A stretch of 34,984 nucleotides of DNA from Candidatus Gastranaerophilales bacterium (GTDB lineage Bacteria > Cyanobacteriota > Vampirovibrionia > Gastranaerophilales > Gastranaerophilaceae): the NCBI GenBank assembly GCA_017415185.1, contig JAFQHZ010000002.1:1-34984 (forward strand), read 5' to 3'. Below, piece by piece: positions 15,641 to 24,091 of this stretch. A model generated the notes under the pieces. It worked only from the letters and a program-made list of their open reading frames with translations. It did not search any database and was not told the origin of the DNA. Made by a program: the position numbers and the translations under genes. The first letter of the stretch is position 1, and each line of letters opens with the position of its first letter.

Positions 15641-16197
15641 TGGAAAAATTATTTATTGATAAAGAAATCAAATATATTGGTTCGCAACTTTCTCCTCATT
15701 GGATTTATAAAAATTTCAACTTGCAAGGCGATGCAATTGTTTCGTTTATTGGCGAAGTTGATGTTAAGCTTGATGAAATGGTTGATATTGAAGATGTTAT
15801 TAATAATGAACCGATATATTCTAAAAAAATGCTGAATTTTATTATTGAAATTTTTAATTGCCCATTAGAGCAAATGGTTTGGACGCAAAGATTGTTTATG
15901 TCTATTATAAAAGAAGAGCTTGAAGGATATGGAATTTCTTTGAAACGAGATGGGGATGATTTGTTTTATGATAATCGCAAGCTTTCTGTTTCGATTGCAA
16001 CAAAATCTATAACTTCTTGCCTTATTCATAGTGCATTGAATATAATAAAAGAAGGAGCGCCAATTAGCGTTTCTGATTTAACCGAAATGGGGATAAAAGA
16101 TGTTGAAAAATTTGCTTTGGATGTTATGCAAAAATTTCAACAAGAAGTTAAAAGTATTAGAATGGCAACATATAAGGTAAGAGGCGTAATTGAATAA
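15640..16197 (+). CDS. DUF366-like conserved protein
   Basis: This is a 185-residue soluble protein. From memory the pattern (QLSPHWIYKNFNLQGDAIVSF near residue 20, MVDIEDV near 47, MLNFIIEIF near 64, then RDGDDLFYDNRKLSVSIATKS near 105-125) fits DUF366, a family of unknown function known from archaea and some bacteria. The start codon shares its A with the queC stop (TAATG), and its own stop overlaps the next start the same way, so it is co-translated with queC and the SPOR gene. Linkage to queC hints at nucleotide or tRNA-modification chemistry, but this is inference only. No signal peptide or membrane segment is seen. Confidence 0.65.
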   Translation: MEKLFIDKEIKYIGSQLSPHWIYKNFNLQGDAIVSFIGEVDVKLDEMVDIEDVINNEPIYSKKMLNFIIEIFNCPLEQMVWTQRLFMSIIKEELEGYGISLKRDGDDLFYDNRKLSVSIATKSITSCLIHSALNIIKEGAPISVSDLTEMGIKDVEKFALDVMQKFQQEVKSIRMATYKVRGVIE

Positions 16198-16952
16198 TGA
16201 ATTTTAATTCTTCTGGATATTTTGCATATAAGAAAAATAAAATTCAAAGAGAAATTGAAGAGCAAAAAAAGCCAATTTCAAGGGTTAGTTTTTTGCTTCA
16301 ATTATTTGTTGCAACATTTATCATTATTTTTATAATTTTTGCTGTTAGTTTTATGAAGTTTTCTTCAAAAATGGATATTGAATATACAAAAGGCGAGCTT
16401 CAATTTAATCCTAATAATATGACTAGCATTCCAAATTATTCAGTAGCTTCTGATGAAGAACCACAAAGAAAAATTGACAAAAGATTATTATTAATTCAAC
16501 AAGAAGAAAATGCTCCAAGCGAGGCTAGAATTATTGAAAAAAATAAAAATCCTGAAGTAATTTCAAGGGCTCATTTGGAAAATAATAAAAAAATTGAAAA
16601 ATTAGAAAAGCAAAAAAAACTTAATGCTCAAATTGAAGAAAAACAAAATAAAATTTCAAATATAATCGAAGAAGTGAAATTTCAAAAAAAGATTCCAACA
16701 GAACAAATTTCTGTTGATAACAATGTGACGATTATATCTAAAGTTTTGATTGGTCGATATAATACTTTTGAAGAGGCGCAAAAGCTTCAACTCCAAATTA
16801 AAGCTAAAAATCATAAATTGCAACCTTTTGTTCGAAAAGTTGGAAATGTTTATAGTGTTCAAATGGGCTCATATCAAGATTTTGATGTTGCAAAAAGCCA
16901 CGCACATGTATTAAGAAACCAAGGCTTTGATGTTTGGATTTATCAACAATAA
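16197..16952 (+). CDS. Membrane-anchored SPOR-domain protein
   Basis: This 251-residue protein has a cytoplasmic N-tail of about 31 residues, one transmembrane helix at about 32-53, a Lys/Glu-rich coiled-coil linker (about 100-165) and a C-terminal SPOR-like domain (about 175-251: VLIGRYNTFEEAQKLQLQIK ... VYSVQMGSYQDFDVAKSHAH ... GFDVWIYQ). SPOR domains bind denuded septal peptidoglycan glycans, so a role at the division site is likely, similar in architecture to FtsN or DedD. It is the last gene of the HEAT-queC-DUF366 operon (TAATG overlap). No terminator is evident before the prepilin gene. Confidence 0.82.
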   Translation: MNFNSSGYFAYKKNKIQREIEEQKKPISRVSFLLQLFVATFIIIFIIFAVSFMKFSSKMDIEYTKGELQFNPNNMTSIPNYSVASDEEPQRKIDKRLLLIQQEENAPSEARIIEKNKNPEVISRAHLENNKKIEKLEKQKKLNAQIEEKQNKISNIIEEVKFQKKIPTEQISVDNNVTIISKVLIGRYNTFEEAQKLQLQIKAKNHKLQPFVRKVGNVYSVQMGSYQDFDVAKSHAHVLRNQGFDVWIYQQ

Positions 16953-17015
16953 TTTTCCTTCGTTTGATTTAGTTTTGTAGCTTCGCATTGCAATATATAT
17001 ATATATATTAGAATG

Positions 17016-17031
17016 CTCCTAAAATTAGGAG
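17016..17031 (+). promoter_or_regulatory. Hairpin containing the prepilin ribosome-binding site
   Basis: CTCCTA (17016-17021) and TAGGAG (17026-17031) form a perfect stem with a 4-nt loop. The right arm holds the AGGAG ribosome-binding site of the ATG at 17041, so the hairpin would mask it. An alternating TA run at about 16993-17009 sits just upstream. Confidence 0.55.
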
Positions 17032-17040
17032 TGTTTAAAC

Positions 17041-17793
17041 ATGAAAAAAGCTTTTACTTTGGCGGAGTTGATGATTGTTTTGTCTGTAATTGGGGTTTTA
17101 ACTGCGATTTTGTTGCCTGCGGTTCGAAATGCAATGCCTGATAAGGATGTTATGAAATTTAAAAAGGGGCACAGGGCTTTTGTTGAAGCAGTTAGAGAGA
17201 TGGTTAATTCTGAAAAATATTACTACAATGGCGATTTGGGGATGAGAGCAAATAAACAATTGCTTGATACTACGCATGATGGCGATGAAGAGTATTTTTG
17301 TGAAACTTTTGCTGATATTGTTAATGTTAAAGAAAAGAATTGTCAAAATTCAATAACGCCAATAGCAACAGGTGTGGCGCCAAATCATGATGACGAAAGT
17401 CATAATGTAGTTATTAAACATCTAGATTCTGAATGTAAAAGATATCAAACACAAGGTTATCTGCCCGATTTGATGATTGATGAAAACATTTTGTTTTATC
17501 AAACAACTCCTTATTTTCCAATGGGGGCAGCGCACAAAGTCTTTCATTTAAATGTGCATGGTGATTTGGATGATTGCATTGCGGACTCTAATTCTTGCGA
17601 ATGGAGAAGGTACGATATTAATTACAAAAATTGGGTTGGTACGACATATCGATATAAGGCTTTTTGTATGGATATTGATGGTTTTAATGAAGGGGAAGAC
17701 CCGTTTGGATATGGGATTCGTGCAGATGGAAGGATTCTTTTTGGGCAAAGAGCTTCTGAATGGATTAAAAAATCTGTCCAAGGAAATGATTAA
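17041..17793 (+). CDS. Type IV prepilin-like protein
   Basis: The N-terminus MKKAFTLAELMIVLSVIGVL is a classic type III (prepilin) signal. It has a short basic leader, cleavage expected between Ala4 and Phe5, Glu at mature position +5, and a hydrophobic assembly helix. The remaining 220 residues form a soluble head with six Cys and a C-terminal CMDIDGFNEGEDPFGYGI loop, related to the D-x-N-G motif of the pilin-like genes at both window edges. The protein is expected to be cleaved and methylated by PilD and assembled by the PilB/PilC/secretin machinery encoded at 24092-30761. AGGAG lies nine bases upstream inside a hairpin. A strong terminator follows. Confidence 0.92.
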   Translation: MKKAFTLAELMIVLSVIGVLTAILLPAVRNAMPDKDVMKFKKGHRAFVEAVREMVNSEKYYYNGDLGMRANKQLLDTTHDGDEEYFCETFADIVNVKEKNCQNSITPIATGVAPNHDDESHNVVIKHLDSECKRYQTQGYLPDLMIDENILFYQTTPYFPMGAAHKVFHLNVHGDLDDCIADSNSCEWRRYDINYKNWVGTTYRYKAFCMDIDGFNEGEDPFGYGIRADGRILFGQRASEWIKKSVQGND

Positions 17794-17800
17794 AATAGTA

Positions 17801-17836
17801 AAAAGCGCTTGACTTTTGTCAAGCGCTTTTGTTTTT
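17801..17836. terminator. Bidirectional terminator between the prepilin gene and tpsA
   Basis: AAAAGCGCTTGAC (17801-17813) pairs with GTCAAGCGCTTTT (17818-17830), a 13-bp stem with a TTTT loop. It is T-rich on the plus side and has A/T flanks on the other. It serves the convergent prepilin and tpsA genes. Confidence 0.88.
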
Positions 17837-17849
17837 ATCTAACTGTGAT

Positions 17850-20800
17850 TTATTTTTCTTCTTCATCATCATTAGTGTAAGTAGCTTCTGCTGCTGCGTC
17901 TAGGTCAACTTTAGCTGCTGCTGACATAATGCTTGATGTTTGATCAACTGTGTTGTCTGAAACTTTTGAAGTTTTTGAAATTTCAACTTGTTCTTTTGGA
18001 AGTTTGATGATATTGATGAATGAATCAATTTCGTCTTCTTCTGGTTCAATTTCAGGTAATTCAGGACAGATTGATTCAACTCTTGTAACTGTTCCTGGGG
18101 TGTCTTCAACTTGAACATCTTTCTTTTCGTAAACAAGTTTGAATTGTTCTTCGCCATTGTCGCCAAATGTGATTTCGTGTTCTCTGTCGATTGTTGTAGT
18201 AGTTGTTCTATCTACATAATCTTTGCCGTAAACAGTTTCATTATCTGTTTTAGAAATTACATATTCGCCTTTTTCTTCATCCCAGATACGAACAGTTTCA
18301 GAAGATTGTTCTCTATCTGTATGTTTGCCATAGTCAAATCCGTCTGGTTCTGGATCGTAGCCTAAGTTTGGATCCATATTGAAACCACCTTGGTCTTTAA
18401 CTGTGATTGTTGGCATAGAGCCATCTTTAGTGTCTTTGCCTGCGATGAATGCATCGTTTTTGTCCAAAGTTAATTTATCTGTGTAGATGTTTGTGATTGC
18501 AACTTTGTTGTCTGCTGCATTCAAATGAACTTCAGGACCTTCGCCTTTATCGATTTGTTCATCCCAAGAGTCATTTTGAGCTGTTAAATCAAGACCAGCG
18601 TGTGCATTGTCTGCATTTTTAACTGTTAAAGTAATGCTTCCGTTATCGTTGTTTTTAGGAGTTGTTTTGTTTACTTTTGTTTCAACGATAAGTTTTGTTT
18701 GATTGATGTCAAGAACTGTATCAGGAGTTGTTTTGTCTGTTACAGAGCCATCAAAGTCAACGCTTTGTGGGAATGTTTTAGCTGCTGCTGCAACGTCTGA
18801 TGAAGCTGTTCCTGTTACATCTTTTGTTGTTACATTGCCTTTAGCGCTGATTTTTGTAACTGTATCTTTTGGATTTGCAGTTGCTGATTTGATTGTTAAG
18901 TTGTTCATAATAACATCTCCGCCTTCTTGAGTTGTTGTGATGTTATTATTTTTAGCTTCTAATGAAGAATTAACAAATTGAATGTCGCCTTTTGTTGTGA
19001 AATTGTTAGCTTTGCCTGCAATGAAATCAACATTTACTGCTTTTAGTGAATCTTCAGAAGTGAAGTTGTTGTTGCCTGCTGCATTGAATGTTAATCTATC
19101 GCCATAAGTTAATGTAGGCATTGTTGTTTTTTCGCCGTTAATATCGCCTGCAAGTGAAACAATGTTCATATCTTCGCCAGCTGTTAAGTTTGAAGAATTG
19201 TCGATATTAACATTAGCTGCGCCTTGTGCGCCAAATGTAATTGTTTCGTAAGCTGTTACATTAACGTCTTTGCCTGCGATGATATTTGAACCATCTTTAA
19301 TATTTACAGAACCTTTTGAAGCTGTTAAATTAACATTTTCAGATGTTCCTTTTAGAGTTGAATTGTTTACATTAACATTTTTATTGTCTGAAGTTAATGT
19401 GATATTTTTGTTTGTAGCAATATTTGAGCCATTGATTGCATTAACGTTTCCTTGAGTTGATTTTGCGTTAATATTGTCGGCTTTGCCTGTTGAGAATGTT
19501 AAATTATATTCATAAGCTCCAGGTGTGCCATCATCAATGATATTGCCAGCATCGTCTCTTTTGAAGTTGAAGTTGTAGCCTGCAATTTTAGCAGTTGCAT
19601 TGTCAAATGTTAAGTTGCCATTTGTTTCAAGATTTACATCTTTAGATAATGCACCATTAACAATTGGAGTAAATGTTGTATTGTTTGCGATAGTTACATT
19701 GTTTGTGCCTTGTGTGCCATCGTTGTAGAATTTGATTTCGCCATAAGCAAGGCCAACATTGTCAACTTTTGTATCTGTTGCTTGAATTGATAATTTGTCA
19801 CCTGCAAGGATTAATGATTGATTTTTGCCATCTTTTAAATCACCTGATAAGATAACATCGCCTTGAAGAGTGCCATTTCCGTCAACTGATCTAATATCTA
19901 CATCGCCAGTTGCTATAATGATTGAATTGTTTGATTTAATATCGCCTTTAGAAGTGATATTAACATTTTTTGTTGAATTTGCAGTTAAAGCATTGTCTGC
20001 TTTAATTAATGAGCTGTTTACATCAACTGAACCAATACCTTGAATATCTGCATTGCCTTGAGCAACTGCTTTAGTGTTGTTGATTGTAACTTTGTCATTA
20101 GCATAAATTCTGATTGCGCCAGCGTTAGCACCTGCTTTTGTGCCATCAATAGCGCCAGCAGTATGAATTAAAGAATCTTTGATTGTGATGTTTTTACCTG
20201 ATTCGATATAAACTTCACCACCATTGTCTTCTCTTGTATTTTTGTCAGCAATTGTTGTGTTTTCTGTTTCTAAACGAGCATTGTCAACATTAACATCGCC
20301 TGTTGCAGAGATAAAAATGTTACCATTTTCGTCGTTGATAAGTTTTGTTGCTTTGATAACAGAATTGCTGATTTTAATGCCTGAGTTTTTGTTTGCTGAT
20401 TGATTTACGATATCTACGCTACCAGCTTTGATTGAAGTTTCATTTGCTGCAAGACCAGAGTTGTCGATTTCGATTTTTCTTTCAACATTTTTAGTATCTG
20501 CTGCAACTTTATATCCATCAACATAGCCGTTTGCAAGATATGTGAAAGTTACACCGTCAGCAGTGATTAATCTTACGTTTGAGTTAGAATATGCATTGTT
20601 TGGTGTAACATAGTTGTGGTTTTCGCCTGTTCTGATTAAAGAATCTTTGTATTTGATGTTGTCAGAAACAATTGCGATTGATTTATTTGGATTTGCATCA
20701 GCAAAAGAGCCATCTTGGTTAAAATGAGCGAATGTTGTACCATCTAGGACGATTTGCGTTTCACCAGGTTTTAATTCAATGCCTGCTTTTTCGAATGCAT

Positions 20801-21395
20801 CTGTATAATTTGAGTCAAATTTAATATCGCCATAATTTCTTCCTTCGCCATTTACTTTAGCAATAGGAGAAAGTTTATTTAAAACACCGCTTTGATAGTT
20901 TGCTAAGTCGCTTTCGCTCATTCCTTTAAGGTTTTTAGCACCTGTAAAGTCAAATGTTGAAGCTGTAAATGAGTTTAAATCAACGCTTGAACCTTGACCA
21001 AACATAATACCTGATGGGTTGATAAGAATAACTTTGCTTGTTGCAGCAAAAGAAGTACAAGCTCCTCCGCCTACGCAAGAATTTGTTAATTTACCTAAAA
21101 TTTCAGATTCTTGACCGCCTAAAACACGGTTAATTATTGTTTGAGATAGACCTGAAAACCCGAAGTTTACTTGTTGGGTGCCAGGTACATTGAAGTTATT
21201 CCAGTCAACTTGTCCAACATCGCCATTCACTTTTGAAGTGATATCAATGTCTAATTTAACGTTATTTCCTGAAATGCCGACATTGCCTGTTTTTCCAATC
21301 ATATCTGCTTCAGTAACAGCCATTGCTGCACCAGAAAATGATAGAAAAGCTAGCATAGCGGTAAATGCAGTTATTTTCTTCTTAAATTGACTCAT
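17850..21395 (-). CDS. Two-partner secretion exoprotein (filamentous-haemagglutinin-type TpsA)
   Basis: This 1181-residue exported protein has a signal peptide at residues 1-26 (basic MSQFKKK, hydrophobic core, cleavage after AMA). The TPS secretion domain follows: VDWNNFNVPGTQQVNF, then INRVLGG at about 88-94 and NPSGIMFG at 126-133 (the NPNGI-type motif). These are recognised by a TpsB transporter. A Cys pair (Cys107, Cys113) sits in an insert of this domain. The middle is a long Asn/Thr/Asp-rich beta-helix of degenerate repeats (KNVNVNNSTLKG-like). The last 230 residues are acidic and non-repetitive, with no anchor recognised. Longer in-frame starts (to 21461) lack a ribosome-binding site, whereas AAGGGA precedes the ATG at 21395. 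It is divergent from its probable transporter. It likely mediates adhesion, which is an inference. Confidence 0.9.
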   Translation of the reverse strand: MSQFKKKITAFTAMLAFLSFSGAAMAVTEADMIGKTGNVGISGNNVKLDIDITSKVNGDVGQVDWNNFNVPGTQQVNFGFSGLSQTIINRVLGGQESEILGKLTNSCVGGGACTSFAATSKVILINPSGIMFGQGSSVDLNSFTASTFDFTGAKNLKGMSESDLANYQSGVLNKLSPIAKVNGEGRNYGDIKFDSNYTDAFEKAGIELKPGETQIVLDGTTFAHFNQDGSFADANPNKSIAIVSDNIKYKDSLIRTGENHNYVTPNNAYSNSNVRLITADGVTFTYLANGYVDGYKVAADTKNVERKIEIDNSGLAANETSIKAGSVDIVNQSANKNSGIKISNSVIKATKLINDENGNIFISATGDVNVDNARLETENTTIADKNTREDNGGEVYIESGKNITIKDSLIHTAGAIDGTKAGANAGAIRIYANDKVTINNTKAVAQGNADIQGIGSVDVNSSLIKADNALTANSTKNVNITSKGDIKSNNSIIIATGDVDIRSVDGNGTLQGDVILSGDLKDGKNQSLILAGDKLSIQATDTKVDNVGLAYGEIKFYNDGTQGTNNVTIANNTTFTPIVNGALSKDVNLETNGNLTFDNATAKIAGYNFNFKRDDAGNIIDDGTPGAYEYNLTFSTGKADNINAKSTQGNVNAINGSNIATNKNITLTSDNKNVNVNNSTLKGTSENVNLTASKGSVNIKDGSNIIAGKDVNVTAYETITFGAQGAANVNIDNSSNLTAGEDMNIVSLAGDINGEKTTMPTLTYGDRLTFNAAGNNNFTSEDSLKAVNVDFIAGKANNFTTKGDIQFVNSSLEAKNNNITTTQEGGDVIMNNLTIKSATANPKDTVTKISAKGNVTTKDVTGTASSDVAAAAKTFPQSVDFDGSVTDKTTPDTVLDINQTKLIVETKVNKTTPKNNDNGSITLTVKNADNAHAGLDLTAQNDSWDEQIDKGEGPEVHLNAADNKVAITNIYTDKLTLDKNDAFIAGKDTKDGSMPTITVKDQGGFNMDPNLGYDPEPDGFDYGKHTDREQSSETVRIWDEEKGEYVISKTDNETVYGKDYVDRTTTTTIDREHEITFGDNGEEQFKLVYEKKDVQVEDTPGTVTRVESICPELPEIEPEEDEIDSFINIIKLPKEQVEISKTSKVSDNTVDQTSSIMSAAAKVDLDAAAEATYTNDDEEEK

Positions 21396-21769
21396 TATAT
21401 GGTTCCCTTTCATGAAAAAATTATTGTCAATCCATATGCTTATACATGTAATAAAAACCACGTAAAAGCATAAAATTTACACATACGATACTCAACTTTA
21501 CAAAATTTTACATTAAAAATTCTGTATTTCAATACTAACAGAAAAAAAATATTTTTTTTGAAAATATATAATATATATATCTATAAATATGTATGAATTT
21601 AATAAATATTAACAAATCCGCAAAATATTTTTCTTACTTTCTTTTTATAGTAAGATAAAAATCATCAATATAATTTATTGTTATATAATATTTAATATTA
21701 TATGATAGTATTGCACACTAGTATAATTGTGCGCAGTTCCGCAGTTAAAAATAAAGGAATTTAAGAAAA
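21396..21769. promoter_or_regulatory. Divergent tpsA/tpsB promoter region
   Basis: This is 374 bp of very AT-rich DNA without a gene. Toward tpsA, TTGAAA (21532-21527) and TAAAAT (21510-21505) on the minus strand are separated by 16 bp and form a plausible promoter with a leader of about 100 bases. Toward tpsB, TATAAT at 21722-21727 lies between GCACA and TGTGC arms (21713-21717 and 21728-21732), a possible operator. Long A/T runs (about 21541-21600) suggest bent DNA. No small ORF with a ribosome-binding site was seen. Confidence 0.45.
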
Positions 21770-23545
21770 GTGCATAACAAATTAAAAATCAACAAGTTAA
21801 AAATGGGCTCAATTGCTTTTGCTGCTTGTTTGGTATTAGGTTCAGGCGCAGTTTTTGCGGGTCCTGAGGCTGGTATTGGTATCAACCCTATGTTTGGTAA
21901 TTTTGATGCTGGGGTTATTGACCAAACAAATTTGCGTCAAATTAAAGACTATGAGCAAAAAGTTAGAGACGATAGAGAACAAGAACATCTCGAGCAAGAT
22001 ATCGAGATGAATAAAGAAATGAAAGACAAAATGAAAGATCTTCCAAACAAGGAAGTTAGCTTCATTTTAAATTCAATTCATATTACAGGAAACACTGAGT
22101 ACACCGAAGAACAATTGATGAATCTTGTTTGTCAAAAAGTTGGCGACGAAGTTACAATCGATGATTTAATCGGTATGGCAAATACAATTACTGAATATTA
22201 CCAAAAGAATGGTTATATTTCTACAACTGCTTACCTTCCTCCTCAAAAAGTTGAAGATGGAAATGTTGAAATCGTTGTTATGGAAGGAAAATATGGCAAC
22301 ATAACAATCGAAGGAAACAAATGGGCTAGAAAAAAATATTTAAATGCAACTTTCTTAAAAGACAAAAATATACAAGAAGACAAAGTTTTAAACGTTGCCG
22401 ATATTCAAGAATCTCTTCGTGAACTAAATGCAACAGACTATATTAAAGGCGCAGTTGCACTTCAAGACAATGAAGATTCCGAACAATATACTGATTTAAC
22501 TTTAAATGTTAAAGACAGATTCCCAATTGACTTTGACTTCCGTTTTGATAACCAAGGAAGAAGCTCTGTTGGTTTAAATAGATTTGTTATTTTTGCGGGT
22601 ATGAGCAATTTGACAGGTTTTGGTGATCAATTATTGTCTACAACATCAATTGCTAGAAGTTCAATTGGTCAAGGTGTATTTTATTCTGTTCCAATCGGCA
22701 GACACGAAACAAAATTAAACCTTGGTTATTCATATTCTGGAACTGAGCTTGATAGAGGCGAATTTAAAGATTTAAATGTTGAAGGTAAATCTCACAGTTT
22801 CTATGTTGATTTATCAAGAAGATTAGTTAAAACAGAAAACTATAAATTATATGGCGATATCGCTTTTGATTTAAGAAACACCGAAACAACTTTGCAAGGA
22901 GTTGAATTATATGGATATAGAACACGTTCTATTAAATTTAATTTGACAAATGTTAAAGACGATTTCACTGGTAAATGGTTTGCAAATTTAGGCATTGCAA
23001 AAGGTATTGATGTGTTTGGTGCATCTAATGACTATATGGGCGTTTATAATAGAAGAACTCCAACCAATAAAATGGTTAAATTGCAGGCTTCAGTTGCTCG
23101 TTTACAAGTTTTACCTTGGAGAATGATGGGTATATTCTCTGCTAATGGTCAATGGACAAACAGAAACGTTTGGTATTCTGACAAAATGCAAATTGGTGGT
23201 ATTTCATCAGTTCGTGGTTTTGAAGAAGGCTATTTCTTAAGAGACTATGGTGCTACTGCTTCATTAGAATTAAGAGCCCCTGTTCCATTCTTGAACAAAC
23301 TTCCTGGTAAATTAAGATTTATCGACGACTCAATCAGATTAGCTGCGTTCTGCGATGCTGGTGTATTTGGTGATTATGCTCGTGGCGTAAGTTCTGATTT
23401 TGTAATGAGCGTTGGTGGCGGTCTTGTTTTGAAAATGACAAGATATTTGTCAGGAAACGTTTATATTGGTGTTCCGATTGTTAATCGTCCTGATGACGCT
23501 TCTAACCTTCGTGTTCACTTTATGATAACTTCAAATATTTTATAA
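21770..23545 (+). CDS. Two-partner secretion outer-membrane transporter (TpsB, FhaC/ShlB type)
   Basis: This 591-residue outer-membrane protein starts at a GTG with AAAGGA upstream. It has a signal peptide at 1-30 (cleavage after VFA), a charged helical stretch (about 50-85), then POTRA domains (IHITGNTEYTEEQLMNLVCQ at about 102-121, EYYQKNGYISTTAYLPPQ, and VMEGKYGNITIEGN). From about 250 there are amphipathic strands of a 16-strand barrel, including the L6 lid motif VRGFEEGYF with its Arg and a terminal strand ending in Leu. Omp85-superfamily TpsB proteins secrete their cognate TpsA across the outer membrane, and here the partner is the divergent tpsA. A hairpin terminator follows. Confidence 0.93.
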   Translation: MHNKLKINKLKMGSIAFAACLVLGSGAVFAGPEAGIGINPMFGNFDAGVIDQTNLRQIKDYEQKVRDDREQEHLEQDIEMNKEMKDKMKDLPNKEVSFILNSIHITGNTEYTEEQLMNLVCQKVGDEVTIDDLIGMANTITEYYQKNGYISTTAYLPPQKVEDGNVEIVVMEGKYGNITIEGNKWARKKYLNATFLKDKNIQEDKVLNVADIQESLRELNATDYIKGAVALQDNEDSEQYTDLTLNVKDRFPIDFDFRFDNQGRSSVGLNRFVIFAGMSNLTGFGDQLLSTTSIARSSIGQGVFYSVPIGRHETKLNLGYSYSGTELDRGEFKDLNVEGKSHSFYVDLSRRLVKTENYKLYGDIAFDLRNTETTLQGVELYGYRTRSIKFNLTNVKDDFTGKWFANLGIAKGIDVFGASNDYMGVYNRRTPTNKMVKLQASVARLQVLPWRMMGIFSANGQWTNRNVWYSDKMQIGGISSVRGFEEGYFLRDYGATASLELRAPVPFLNKLPGKLRFIDDSIRLAAFCDAGVFGDYARGVSSDFVMSVGGGLVLKMTRYLSGNVYIGVPIVNRPDDASNLRVHFMITSNIL

Positions 23546-23569
23546 GATTCTCGTAAAAAATATAAATTA

Positions 23570-23600
23570 AAACCCTTCTTTATTGAAGGGTTTATTTTTT
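23570..23600 (+). terminator. Rho-independent terminator after tpsB
   Basis: AAACCCTTC (23570-23578) pairs with GAAGGGTTT (23585-23593), followed by ATTTTTT. Confidence 0.88.
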
Positions 23601-23693
23601 AATATATTTATTTTTATGATTATCGCTCCTTGGGTGTTTGTTTTTTGTCTTGTAGCGTTGTTATTGTTATACGTTTGATTTTATGGGTAAAGT

Positions 23694-24050
23694 TGCCCTC
23701 GCTTTGCTTAGCTAGTCCATCGGACTACGCTTCGCTTCGCTCGGGTACGGTTTTCGCTCTGTCCGCCAGACCTCATCGGTCTGCCGTCACGAGCTTCACA
23801 CACCTCTGCCCTCGCTTTGCTCAGCTAGTCCATCGGACTACGCTTCGCTTTGCTCGGGTTTAGTCCAGTATTCGCGCTAGCCCACCGCTTCATCAGCGCT
23901 GTGCAAGCGCTTCACATCCTTATGCTCTCGCTTGTTTCGCCAAGCTCGGCAGAGCTAGGCTCAACTTCGCTCGAGTTGCTCCTGTGAAATCGAGGATTTC
24001 TACGTCACCCATCTAAAGTCTTCGTGCTCGGCATCGGCTCGACACAGCCG
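23694..24050. repeat. GC-richer intergenic array of short hairpins with a 53-bp direct repeat
   Basis: The 546-bp gap between tpsB and pilC is non-coding and clearly richer in G and C than its surroundings. A 53-bp unit occurs twice (23694-23746 and 23807-23859, two mismatches). Seven small stems follow one another: TAGTCC/GGACTA (23713-23727 and again 23826-23840), CAGACC/GGTCTG (23767-23783), AGCGCT/AGCGCT (23895-23911), CAACT/AGTTG (23962-23978), GAAATC/GATTTC (23986-24000) and CGGCT/AGCCG (24035-24050). Words such as CTTCGCTTCGCTCGG and CATCGG recur. This looks like a composite REP/BIME-like element. A 77-codon frame at 23630-23863 inside it has no ribosome-binding site and is not a gene. 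Confidence 0.75.
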
Positions 24051-24091
24051 CCGTCGCACTTCACGCAGCTATGCTTCATTTTGTTCTTGTT

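Noticed and set aside
23694-23859. Possible CRISPR array from the repeated 53-bp unit
   Set aside because: Only two copies, with internal dyads, no regular spacer length, and no cas genes nearby.
23630-23863. A 77-codon plus-strand frame in the tpsB-pilC gap
   Set aside because: It lies in the hairpin repeat array, has no ribosome-binding site, and its translation only mirrors the CTTCGCTTCGCTCGG-type repeats. Such frames are common false genes.
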